Origin: Camellia lanceoleosa
Taxonomy: Eukaryota; Streptophyta; Magnoliopsida; Ericales; Theaceae
Assembly: GCA_025200525.1 (NCBI GenBank)
Contig: CM045758.1
Location: 168,232,261-168,296,260, forward strand
Length of the DNA: 64,000 nt
Reading direction: 5' to 3'
In this document: positions 1 to 10,489 of the stretch, piece after piece
How the letters are laid out: each line of letters opens with the position of its first letter
Position numbering within the stretch: position 1 is the stretch's first letter
Made by a program: the position numbers and the translations under genes
The notes under the pieces: model-generated
Seen by the model: only the letters and a program-made list of their open reading frames with translations
What the model was told of the DNA's origin: nothing
The model's database searches: none

Positions 1-603
1 CACACAGGATGAAACCCCAAAGATCAATCTGGTTAATCAGATATACGATTAATCAGATAGTGCTATTATTCAAAATTCAAATAGGCACTATCATTCAATT
101 TGAAATTCAAATTGAAGATGAAGCATTCCTATCACCTGATGGCCCTCCATAAATATGAGGACCATCACATAAGACGGGGGATCGAAAGAAATCAGAAGTG
201 AAAGATCAGAAAGAGAGAAAGAGAAATTAAGAGCTAAAGAAATCGTTACAAGAAAGAAGAAGAGAAGCCTAGAGAACTCAAGAGGCTACGCTAATGGCGA
301 TGAATAGGTAAAGGGTTCCAAACCCAAGAATTTTATTTTGTATTCGAGGATTCAAAACCCATAACAATTTTAATAAAATATTTATTTTTTTTAAATTGTC
401 TTTTGTTGTTTATTTTGTTCTTCATTAATCAGAGGTTGCATTTGTATAAAATGTGTAATTAACGATCTGAAATACAGACCGGAAATAAGAACCTGCTATT
501 CAAATAATCAATACTGTTTAATCCAAAAACTAAACAGTGGACATTTGTAACATAAATTTTGAAATGTGTTGAAACACTTCATGTTTTAAAATTTGTGTCT
601 ACA
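1..603 (+). repeat. E1 5' LTR, 5'-truncated by window edge
   Basis: Matches 17,338-17,927 base for base apart from scattered changes. It ends in TGTCTACA just before the PBS. Roughly the first 210 bp of the LTR lie outside the window, judged from the 800-bp 3' LTR. Confidence 0.95.
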
Positions 604-908
604 AATTCTGGCACGCCCAGTGGGACTTATTTCTCCTCCCATCTTTTGAAGAACAAAAAAAAAATATATATATATATATATAGTTGAAACTTACTGATGT
701 ATTCTTTTGTTATAGGAATGCTGAAGCAACTGTTAGGAGACAAACCTACAATCCAGTGGTTCTGAAATCACCAAGGGTGGAGATAGCACCCATCACCCAA
801 GGGGCTCCGGAGTGAATGCTCTTGGCTGTCCCAAAGGTAGAACCAACGAAATCCTAGAAAGATGCACTTCTTTCCCCTATCACCCAAGGGGCTCCGGAGC
901 GAAAGCTC
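604..908 (+). other. E1 leader and disrupted gag start with an internal direct repeat
   Basis: After the PBS there is an (AT)n tract (about 662-682) and then coding-like sequence that is open in E2 (codons from about 26,411 on the - strand) but closed in E1 by TGA at about 813. A 48-bp segment is repeated at 792-839 and 879-926 (period 87), so the peptide ITQGAPER appears twice in the E2 version. The gag start is therefore probably upstream of 909. Confidence 0.7.
609..626 (+). promoter_or_regulatory. Primer binding site of E1
   Basis: TGGCACGCCCAGTGGGAC starts 5 bp after the LTR end, where a tRNA primer binding site is expected. The TGG start fits the CCA end of a tRNA. The E2 element has the same site with one mismatch. 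The tRNA species was not determined. Confidence 0.8.
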
Positions 909-3479
909 TTGGCTGTCCCGAAGGTAACTGGTGTGACAAAGAAAGTCATACTTCTCCAAAAAGCTGAAAGTTTAAGAAAGATTACTGAAGATTATGTGAA
1001 AGCGTCAAAGCAGTATGCAATTATGAGGGCCACAGCCCGAACGAAAAGCTTTCTAATTCAGGCAAAGGAGGCTAATCAGTTTGCAACTACGACTTTTGTT
1101 GCAGCTTCAACGGGGGCAACAAAAAATGTTGTGGCCCAACTACTCAAAAGGGTAGAAGACTCCATTAAAATGGTGGAGTTTGCCCAGAAGAAAGCTTCTG
1201 TTGAAAACATGGCCATCATTAGGTCCATTAGGAGGAGGGTAATGACCCAGACTCCTGTTGATGGAAAAAAAGCCCCTGTTGTTGAAAAAACAGTTACAGC
1301 CTACGAACCGATAGTTCTGTTCAGAGCACAAAATCGGTCAAACCAAATCTTAGTCAACTCTCAAGAGCCAAAGGAACACTCGTTGGCTCGACAGGGTTCG
1401 AATAAGGAATACCCGTTGGCCCAACAGAATAAGGAACATCCGTTGGCCCGGCAAGGTTTGAATAAGAAACACCTGTTGGCCCAACGGGATTTGAATCAAC
1501 ATCAATTGGTTCGCTCTAAAAATGTAGGGACTGTTTTGAAAATTCACAAGGAATTTGCAAAAACGAAAACGGTTCCTTCTATGCCCCTAGGGGCCCGACT
1601 TGATATGTCATCCGGTCCAATTTCAAAAAGACAAAGGCGAAGAAGAAATAAGGTCTTAAAAAAACTGGAAATAAGAACAGTGGCAACAAATGTTATAGGA
1701 GTTATTGAAAGGGCTCTCTCGACAGATGAACGCCAAAAACAAATTGAAAGTCCTGTCTTTGTTAGAAAATCCAAGGTGGAGGAGGGTAAGCAACCCTTGG
1801 GAAATATTTCTACTTTGGTTGAACTATCTATGGATGGAATAAGAAAAGGGCCTGTAACAAGGTCCATAACCCGCCAGGCTCAAAACAAAGCATCGCAGTC
1901 AGGTGCTTCAAATATGAGTAATGTTGTGGGGGTTGATAATCCTTTATACGAACAAGATGATTCTATCTCGTTTGTTTCAACGAATATTGGAAACAATGAA
2001 TTGAAAGATATCAACAAAGTCGCAATTATGATGACTGAGGTTGAGAAAGAAGGTGAAAATTCGCAGGTCCAACAAGACCAAGGTCTCAAGGAAAAAGTGG
2101 TGGCCCTACAAGAACAACTCGAGAGAAGAGAACGGGAAATGGCTGCTATGTTGGAGCAAATGCAACAATTGCAGGCCCAAATGACAGACGTGAAGTGCAC
2201 CCAAACAAATGACACAACTTTGTTGGGGACATCCGTAGGCATACAAAGCACACTAGCCCCAGGGGGCAATGGTCCTTGTTACTCCGATCTAACCAGCGGT
2301 GGTATGAATCCAATGCTCATGGCCATGATTGATGATATGGTGAGGAGACAAGTAAAGAAAGTCAAAGAAAAAGATGATGAAAACTTTCGAATAATTACAA
2401 AACCTTACCCAGCATGGGTAGATGCTGTTCCATTCCCTTCTGGTTTTTCCCAATCAGATTTCAAAATGTTTGATGAAACAGGAGATCCAAGACAACATGT
2501 GGCTCATTTTCTTTTAAGGTGCGGGCCAATAGCCCATAATGAGGCCCTGTGTTTGCAGCTATTTGTTCAATCACTTAAAAGTTCTGCATTTACTTGGTAT
2601 GCTAACCTTCCTGAGGGATCAATCCTAAATTGGGATTCCATGGTGAAAGAGTTCCTTAAACAGTTCTGCAACACACAAAAGCGAGTTGGAGTACCAGAAC
2701 TGATTGAGACCAAGCAACGTGACAATGAGTCTGTTACAGATTTCATTGCAAGATGGCGAGCTTTGACATTTGCTTGTCCTCAAAAGTTTACGCAATTAGA
2801 GTTAATTCGGATGTGCCTTAACAACTTCCGACATGAGCTCTCTACGGCCCTTATGGCCCAAACTTTTGAAGGATTTAATGATCTATGCACTAAAGCTCAT
2901 GATATGGAGCTCCATCTAGCTAAATGGAGGAGGCATAGGGCCGTTGAAAGGGTTGAGTCCTCGACTGCAGCTACAATCGAAACCAGAAAGAAGGGTCCTG
3001 TTGTAGTAGGAGCTAAAAAGCCCAAGGAATTTAAAAATGTGACTGTGAAAGAGAGGTTGGAGAAGAAATATTCTTTCATGGATGATCTGGTCGAAGACCT
3101 ATTTGAAGATCTATTGGAGCAAAAGTTGATTGCTCTCCCTGAGGTGAAAAGACCACATGAGGTAGGAAAGACCAACGATCCAAAGTATTGTCCCTACCAT
3201 CGTTTGATTAGCCATCCGATAAAAGAGTGCTTTGTTCTGAAAGATAAAATTCAGGAACTTTTGGACTCTAAGATTATCGAGCTCCCTCCTCAAGATAAAG
3301 CATCTGCTAACCCAATCACTATCGACAATGATAATGAAGGTGAATGGGTTGTTTATCAGTCAAAAAGCATGAAGAATAAACAAAATGCCACAGTGAAAGC
3401 TAGAAAACAACACAAAGGCCAAAAGTTTCCAAAAAGCAAAAACCAAAAGTTTCTAGGAAACAGAAAAAAGCCAAAGTAA
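909..3479 (+). pseudogene. gag: E1 gag, main capsid-containing ORF (856 aa)
   Basis: Structural polyprotein that would form the particle packaging element RNA. The N-terminal about 330 residues are basic and low in complexity, with a short repeat of RQG/QQ-type units (about residues 155-200). A coiled-coil-like Glu/Gln-rich stretch lies at about 390-430. A retrotransposon gag core lies at about 505-640, with the family signature FDETGDPRQHVAHF and the Trp-rich segment FTWYANLPEGSILNWDSMV. The C-terminal part contains a CPYHRLISHPIKECFVLK segment resembling a single zinc-knuckle-like CH motif. The reading frame ends at 3479, after a short deletion relative to E2, where the ORF stays open much further. 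The upstream start is also lost. Expected to be inactive. Confidence 0.85.
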
Positions 3480-3525
3480 GTAAGAGAAAAGGAAAAAAGA
3501 ACCCAAAGAAGGAAAAGGGGAGAAA

Positions 3526-5144
3526 TTGGTCCCTGATGAGCAGTTAGAGCAAGGTCCTCTTGTCCCAGTCACATTGGAGGAATTTCTACCTTCAAAATTT
3601 CAATCTGTAGAGTTGCAGACATACTTTGATAAAAGAAGGGAGGAAAAGTTTACTTTCGCCCCTTGCCTAACCATCATTGTTTTAAGTGATGATGAGGAAG
3701 ATGAGGGTGAAGTTGGTTCAAAAGTTAGGGAATGAGATTGCATTACATCTCCTATCTGCATACTTGACTCACCAGAGTATACACCAGCTTCTCCAGAATA
3801 CACACCAGCCTCTCCTGAACATACACTAACTTCTCCAGAGTACATACTAGAAGCTTTTTCTCCAGAATATTCGCCAGTACCACCAGTGTACTATCAAAGC
3901 ACGCCATAATATGTAAGGAGAACAGAACAAGGAGACACCGGGTGTAGGTCCGACTCTGAGCTTGTGAAAAAGGCGAAAAAACGACTACACTTCAAGGATG
4001 ATGAGGCGAATGGCAGGTGTATGTCGGATGATGAAGTATGGAAGCATTCAAGTAAACAAACAAAGTCATCTCAAGTTGAGGATCCTAATGAAGATTGGGA
4101 ACTTGACTTTTCTCCTGATGGTTCACCATACACATCCCCAGCTAGGACATACGATGGAGAAAGTGTATCAAGTGACCACTTTGACTTTCCTTGTAATGTC
4201 ATCACTGTGGATGTAAATTTTGAAGAACGAGAAATACATATCATTCGCAATCCAATCCAGGTGATGATGAGAAAGCAAAAAATTGAAGCTAGAAGGGAAG
4301 CAGAACATCAAGCAAAAGTAACAGTTTCTTTGAAAGATGAGGGTTTTAAAGCCCATCAAAATTTGATTATTGAAAAAAATCAAATTTCTGGACACCTTTT
4401 CCCTAATTGGGTTGAATGGGTTCAATTCCCACGAGGATATGCAGTACCTCGTTTTCCTTTATATAATGGGACAGGTTGTCCAAGGCGCCATTTGGTTCGT
4501 TTCCTTGCACAATGTGGAAACACAGTAAAAAGTCAGGCGTTACTTCTACGGCAGTTCGTTCTTTCTTTGGAAGGATGGGCAGCAGATTGGTACTTCAGTC
4601 TGCCACCTAATTCAATCCCAGATTGGGACACCATGGCTGATCGATTCTATAGGACATTTATAAACCATGGCCAATAGAAATTGAGATGTCAGAACATTTG
4701 GATGACGAAGGTACATCTTCTCAAACATATGATTTCATAGAAGGCACAATTGAGGAGAAGATTGAAACTGCCCTTGACCTTCGAGAGATGGGCACTTATC
4801 GCCCAAGGGATTTGTTCCCTTTATAGGTAAAGCAAACACAATTTCCTGAAGGATACGAACTTTCAAATTTTGTCCTATATGAGGGGTATGGAGATCCTCA
4901 AAAACATATTAGGCGTTTTTTGAAACAGTGTGGGGAAACAGCTCAAAATCAAGCACTCTGCCTAAAACAATTCCCCCTTTCCTCAGAGGGGATCGCCTTT
5001 GACTAGTATTGCTCCCTCGATGGAGTCGTGGTGCCTAGTTGAGAGGCCATGAAGAATGGTTTTGAAGAATCTCAATGCTTTTATAGGCGTGACTCCCGAT
5101 ACATAAGAAATGAGAGAAGAATGCAGCTCTAAGAAGAGGGAGAA
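3526..5144 (+). pseudogene. E1 gag-pol spacer with CTD-like heptads and two further gag-like domains
   Basis: Broken frames (3526-3735, 3964-4677 and shorter pieces) that are mostly continuous in E2. Three parts can be seen. At about 3766-3900 there are Tyr-x-Pro-x-Ser-Pro-x heptads. At about 4390-4680 there is a second gag-like core (FPLYNGTGCPRRHLVRFLAQ, then WAADWYFSLPPNSIPDWDTM). At about 4830-5040 there is a third, more decayed one (VLYEGYGDPQKHIRRFLKQ). Both resemble the first gag core at 2,410-2,680 in residue pattern: G-x-G/D-P-x-x-H, F-L-x-x-C-G, then W/D-x-Y-x-x-L. Stops at 3733, 3907 and 4675 break this copy. Function of the extra domains is unknown. Confidence 0.7.
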
Positions 5145-6155
5145 GTGACTGCTGATGATGATGATCACCCTACAGCAGGACCAGTTAATATGGTCCAAAT
5201 AAGTGAGGGAATAAAAGAAGTTGAGGTCAACGAAAAGGCGATTGCTAAAGTATGCCAGACTTACTTGACCTACCGAAGGAAATTACGAAATCCTCAAGAC
5301 CCTCAAACGTCAGAAGTTCCACAGGTTTTGCTGGAGGAAGAACAAGTGAAATATGATGTACTAGCTCATCTAAAGAAAATTCCAGCATTGTTGAGTGTAT
5401 ATGATGCACTGAAAATGTCTCCAGAGCTTCGAAAGTCTTTAATATATGCCCTGTCCAAGCCAGAGGATTTCCACAAAGAAATCGAGGGTAGAAATCAAGA
5501 GAAGACAACTACATGCATGGCCATGGTAACCTTTGGTGACAAAGATATGTGTGCTGAAATGACAGACCATAATCGGCCTTTGTTTATCACTAGGCTTATC
5601 CATGATGTGAAAATTTCTCGAATTCTGGTTGATGGAGGATCTGCGGTAAACCTCCTGCCTCGGAGGGCCTTAAACTTATTAGGGGTTCGAATTTCACAAC
5701 TTCGCTCAAGTCGTTTGGTCATTCAAGGATTTAATCAAAATGAACAACGCCTAATGGGAAAGATTGAATTGCGAACCAAGTTTGGGGATATTGAAGAAAG
5801 CACTGAGTTCTTGGTCATTGATGTAGACACCTCGTACAATGCTTTGCTTGGGAGACCATGGATGCATGATCATCATGTAGTGCCATCAACTTATCACCAA
5901 TGTATCAAGTACCCGTTGCCTTCACCCAAAAAAGAGGGGACAATTGTGGCGGACAATGATCCATTTGGAGAAGTAGAGGCCTATTATGCTGATACTCGCT
6001 TCTATACAAAGACTTCACAAAGAAAGGGAAAAGATGGGAAAAAGTCTGAAGATGCTCTGAATGTCAAAGACGCTCTAGAGTCTACTCCAGTTTCAACAAA
6101 AAGAACTTTTCGATATATGCCAAGTCCGAAAGGAAACTGGTGGCAAAGGCTCTAG
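5145..6155 (+). pseudogene. E1 aspartic protease region
   Basis: Retroelement aspartic protease that would cut the polyprotein. The active-site-like segment ILVDGGSAVNLLPRRAL is at about residues 160-176; plant Tat/Athila proteases use DGGS instead of DTG/DSG. The flap and second half follow (FLVIDVDTSYNALLGRPWMH, about 223-242), with the conserved ALLGRPWMH block. The frame runs to 6155 and then shifts into the overlapping frame at 6140-6478, which carries the linker to RT. The same region is present on the - strand of E2 (18,385-19,503). Confidence 0.85.
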
Positions 6156-6478
6156 CCCCAATAAATCCAATTTTGGATCTCAAGGGTGAGGTCACGTTGC
6201 CATTAAGGAGGACAGAATGCACCTATGTGGAGAAATATAATAAGATTGTGGTGCCTTCTAAAGGAAAAGGGTCGAAACCCATTATATTCCACTCACTTGG
6301 AGATGTTGAACAGAAAGTGAAAGTTGAACAAGTGCCAGAAGAAAATATCTCAAGTTTTGAGAAGCCTACTTTCAGTGCAGAAATTACACAGATGTTGGTG
6401 AAAGTTGGTTTAGATCCTGAAAAAATACCAGAAACAATGACACCCTTTGACTTTGCATTAACACCTTCACAGAGGTAG
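6140..6478 (+). pseudogene. E1 protease-RT linker
   Basis: A 112-aa frame overlapping the protease frame by 16 bp and closed by TAG at 6476. It continues the polyprotein after a frameshift. No catalytic motif is seen. It is about 95% alike by eye to the E2 copy at 18,147-18,512. The stretch 6479-6559 between this stop and the RT frame is also coding-like. Confidence 0.65.
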
Positions 6479-6559
6479 GCTATCCAGCAAGGCGGTATCA
6501 TCACCGCTAGGACAGAAGGGTTAGGCTATCGGGGGGATGAGGAAAAATTTCCAGTAAAC

Positions 6560-7987
6560 ATGACTATCACTCAAGATGTGTTGGAAGATCTTGACCAAGA
6601 TGAAACTCAACCTGCACCAACAGAATTTGAAGCAGGAGGCCAAGCCACCATGGATGACCTTTGTGAAATAAATCTGGGTGATGAAGGAGAAAACAAACCA
6701 ACCTTCATTAGTGTAAATTTAAAGGAAGAAGAAGCTCAGCAATATATTTCCTTTTTAAGGGAGTATCGTGACATATTTGCATGGAACTACAGTGAGATGC
6801 CTAGTCTTAATCCAGAGATTGCAGTCCATAAGCTTGCAATTCACCCTGAGAAATGGCTAGTTAAACAGCCTCAGAGGCAAACTCAACCAGAGCTTACAGC
6901 CCAAATTGAAGCTGAAGTCGACAAGCTTATCAATGCAGGATTCATCAGGGAAGTCAAATATCCAACCTGGCTAGCAAACATAGTGCCAGTCAAGAAAAAG
7001 AATGGTCAAATCAGGGTTTGCATTGATTTCCGTAATCTCAATGACGCTTGTCCTAAAGATGACTTTCCTTTGCCCATCACTGAACTTCTTGTAGATGCAA
7101 CTACTGGGTATGAAACCTTGTTTTTTATGGATGGATACTCAGGATACAATCAAATCCGAATGGCACCTGAAGATGAAGAAATGACTGCATTCAGGACTCC
7201 GAGAGGAGTCTTTTGCTATAAGGTAATGCCTTTTGGCCTGAAAAATGCTGGGGCCACGTATCAAAGGGCGATGACTGTAATTTTTGGTGATATGCTCCAT
7301 GACACCATCGAATGCTATGTTGATGATCTTGTCGTCAAGACAAAGGAAAAGGAAAACCATGTGGAAGATTTGAGAAAAATCTTCGAACGTTTGAGGAGGT
7401 ACAAACTCAAGATGAACCCACTAAAATGTGCATTTGGAGTTTCATCAGGAAAATTTCTAGGGTTTGTGGTTCGAAACAAAGGGATTGAAATTGACCCTAC
7501 CAAGATTAAAGCCATTGCTGAAATGCCTCCTCCACGAAATTTGAGGGAATTGAAGGGGCTACAAGGGAGATTGGCCTATATCAGAAGATTTATTTCTAAC
7601 TTGGCTGGTCGATGTTTGCCATTCTCAAGATTGATGAAAAAGGGTGTTCCATTTGAATGGGATCAGCAGTGCCAAAATGCTTTTAATAGTATTAAGGAGT
7701 ATCTTTTGAAGCCTCCAGTACTCATGAGCCCAATAAAAGGGAAACCACTCCTGTTGTACATAACAGCCTTGGATGGTTCATTAGGGGCACTGTTGGCACA
7801 ACACAATGAGCATGGGAAAGAAAATGCCTTGTATTACTTGAGTCGTACTTTGGTTGGGGCAGAAGTCAATTACTCGCCTATCGAAAAGACATGTCTTGCC
7901 TTGGTGTTCACCTTGCAAAAACTAAAGCACTATGTCTTGGAACACGAAGTCACGTTGATATCAAGAGCAGACCCCTTGAAATATTGA
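6560..7987 (+). pseudogene. pol: E1 reverse transcriptase and first RNase H (475 aa fragment)
   Basis: RNA-directed DNA polymerase of the Ty3/gypsy type. In order: the N-terminal gypsy block (FAWNYSEMP, about residue 75), the palm start GFIREVKYPTWLANIVPVKK (about 128-147), VCIDFRNLNDACPKDDFPLP, the MDGYSGYNQIRMAPED block, the PFGLKNAGATYQRAM block and the catalytic YVDD box (about 253-256). The first RNase H follows, from about 395, with LDGSLGALLAQ and EKTCLALVFTLQKLKHYV. TGA at 7985 interrupts the RNase H, and the same frame continues beyond it. The catalytic Asp pair of the YVDD box is intact. The break makes it a pseudogene, or it would need stop read-through. Confidence 0.92.
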
Positions 7988-8101
7988 CTTTCATGGCTCA
8001 TACTTTCAGGGAAAATTGCAAAGTGGGCTGTAATTCTCCAACAATTCGCAATTGAATATGTTCCCCAAAGAGCTGTAAAGGGGCAGGCTCTAGCAGATTT
8101 T

Positions 8102-9964
8102 TTGGCAGCACATCCTATACCTGATGACTCACCTCTAGTAATTGATTTACCAGATGAAGAGGTTATGCAAGTAGAAATCCAGAAAGGATGGGAGATGTAT
8201 TTCGATGGAGCTTCAAGGAGTCCATATGGCAAGAAACAAGAAAATCCTAAAAACAATAAAGCTGGAATTGGAATTGTGTTTGTGACTCCAGACAATGCTA
8301 TAATCACCCATTCTTTTGCCTTAAGTGAAGGATGCTCCAATACTGAGGCAGAATATGAAGCTGTAATTGCTGGATTAGAATTAGCATTACAAATTCCTAT
8401 TGAAGAACTCTCAATTTATGGAGATTCAGAACTGGTGGTAAAGCAACTCCGTGGAGAATACATTGTTAAGAAAATAAGTCTCATCCTGTATCATGAAAGG
8501 GCTGATCAATTGCTTTCGCAATTCAGGAAAACACATATTTTCCATGTGAAGAGAAAAACAAATGCTCGAGCTGATTCACTTGCAAGTTTGGCTGCATCAC
8601 TCACCCTACCAGATAGCAAAACAATTACTATCACGGTAGGTGAAAGAAGGGTGTTACAGCCTTTAAAAGAAGTTTCTGACTTGGTTCCAATCTTGGTCGT
8701 CACCACGAAAGGAGAAAACGAGGAGGATTGGCGGGAACCATTCATAGCTTACCTCAAACATGGTAGGCTACCTGAAGATAAAGTAAAAAGAATTGAAGTG
8801 AGACGCAAAGCTACCAAATTCGTCTTGTGGAAAGATGGAACGTTATACAAAAGGTCTTTGGATGGAATGTTCATGCGGTGTATAGCCAAGGGGCGTATTC
8901 AAGAGGTAATGGCAGAAATACATGCAGGTGTATGTGGGGCACACCAAAGTGGTCTTAAATTACATATGCAACTAAAACGGTTGGGATACTATTGGCCGTC
9001 TATGATTGTAGATTGCATAGATTATGCTCGAAAATGCCAAGTCTGCCAATTCCATGGGAACTTTCTCCACCAACCCCCAGAGCCTTTACATTTAACAACT
9101 TGTTCTTGGCCATTTATAGCATGGGGTATGGATATTATTGGTCCTTTTGTACCTCCATCTTCAGCAGGATATCGATACATCCTAGCTGCTACTGACTATT
9201 TCTCAAAATGGGCAGAGGCCGTGGCTTTAAAGAATATAAAAAGCACAGTTGTCTCCGAGTTCATCCGAACCCATATCATTTACAGGTTCGGAATTCCAGA
9301 AAGTGTCATCATGGATAATGGACAGCCGTTCAAGAGTGATGCTTTGAACAAGTTATTTGCCAAGTACAAAATCAAAAACAACCATTCATCAAGATATCAT
9401 GCACCTGCCAATGGTTTGGCAGAAGCTTTCAACAAGACATTGTGCAAAATTCTTAAGAAGATGGTGGATAAGAACAAAAAAGCTTGGCACGAAAAGTTAC
9501 AAGAAGCTTTGTGGGCTTATCGGACTTCTTACAGAACTCCTACTCAAGCAACCCCTTATTCATTGGTTTTTGGAGGAGAAACAGTGTTACCACTTGAGGT
9601 TCAAATACCATCATTGCGAGTGGCAATACAAGAGTCCTTAACAGAAGATGAAAGTGCAAGAGTGAGGTTGGCTGAGCTGGAGACCCTGGATGAAAGAAGG
9701 TTGTACGCTCAACAGAACTTGGAGATCTACCAACAAAGGATGGCAAATGCATTCAACAAAAGAGTGAGGCTTCGTTCCTTTAAAAAGGGAGACTTGGTAC
9801 TAATGGTTAGAACACCCATAGTAGTCTCACGAAGAACCAAAGGAAAGCTTGAGCCCAAATGGGAAGGACCTTATGTGATTGTGAAGGTTTATTCTAATGG
9901 GGCCTATTTGTTGATAACGATAGATGGTGACAGAATCATCCCCCAACCAATGCAAGGTTCTTGA
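8102..9964 (+). pseudogene. pol: E1 second (archaeal-type) RNase H and integrase (620 aa)
   Basis: The first about 170 residues form a second RNase H: MYFDGASRSPYG (first Asp), the TEAEYEAVIAGLELAL block (Glu), IYGDSELVVKQLRGEY (Asp) and a late NARADSLASLA block (Asp). This is the archaeal-type RNase H acquired by the Tat lineage. Integrase follows: an HHCC-like zinc region (about 275-320, ending CRKCQVCQ-like as ARKCQVCQFHG), then the DDE core with Asp in WGMDIIGPF, Asp in VIMDNGQPF and Glu in NGLAEAFNKT, then a C-terminal region with LVLMVRTP. All three core acidic residues are present. The frame appears to slip by one base in a C-run near 9945, shortly before the expected end. Confidence 0.92.
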
Positions 9965-9984
9965 AGAGATATTACCCTTAAGAA

Positions 9985-10350
9985 AGCCTGCTAGGTTGAA
10001 AACCCAAAAGGGCGGCCTAGGCAAAAGTTAGAACAAAAAAAAAAAAAAAATTTGCTAGGTTGAAAATGCGAAAGAGCGGCCTAGGCAAAAGTTAGAGGCA
10101 AAAAAAAAAAAAAAAACCACCAACGGTATTGTATGTGGTTAAACTGCTAAAATATCCCACCGAAATCTAAGGTGGTGAAACATTGGATACTCCTGGCCCG
10201 CAAGAGTATAAACTGTGTACGGCCAAAAGTCAAAAACCACCAAAGGTATTGTATGTGGTTAAACTGCTAAAATATCTCACCAAAATCTAAGGTGGTAAAA
10301 CATTGGATACTCCTGGTCCGAAAGAGTATAAACTGTGTACGGCCAAACAA
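9985..10350 (+). repeat. Two short tandem duplications after E1 pol
   Basis: A GCTAGGTTGAAAA...GGCGGCCTAGGCAAAAGTTA unit occurs at about 9,989-10,032 and 10,051-10,095, separated by poly-A. A 120-bp unit beginning AACCACCAA occurs at 10,115 and again at 10,235. No coding potential is seen. Confidence 0.8.
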
Positions 10351-10489
10351 AAGTCAAAAGTATAAACTGTGAACAGCTAAAATAAGACAAATCAATGTAT
10401 TGTATTGAGAAATTTCATATAACAAATAAATCTATCACTGAGCGAAATTTCATAAATACATTACGTTCGGATGAATAAAAAATAAAAGT

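Noticed and set aside
1140..3293. Minus-strand ORFs of 60-130 aa within E1 gag and their plus-strand mirrors in E2
   Set aside because: They mirror the gag frame, lack domain patterns and fall in the same places in both elements only because the coding strand is conserved.
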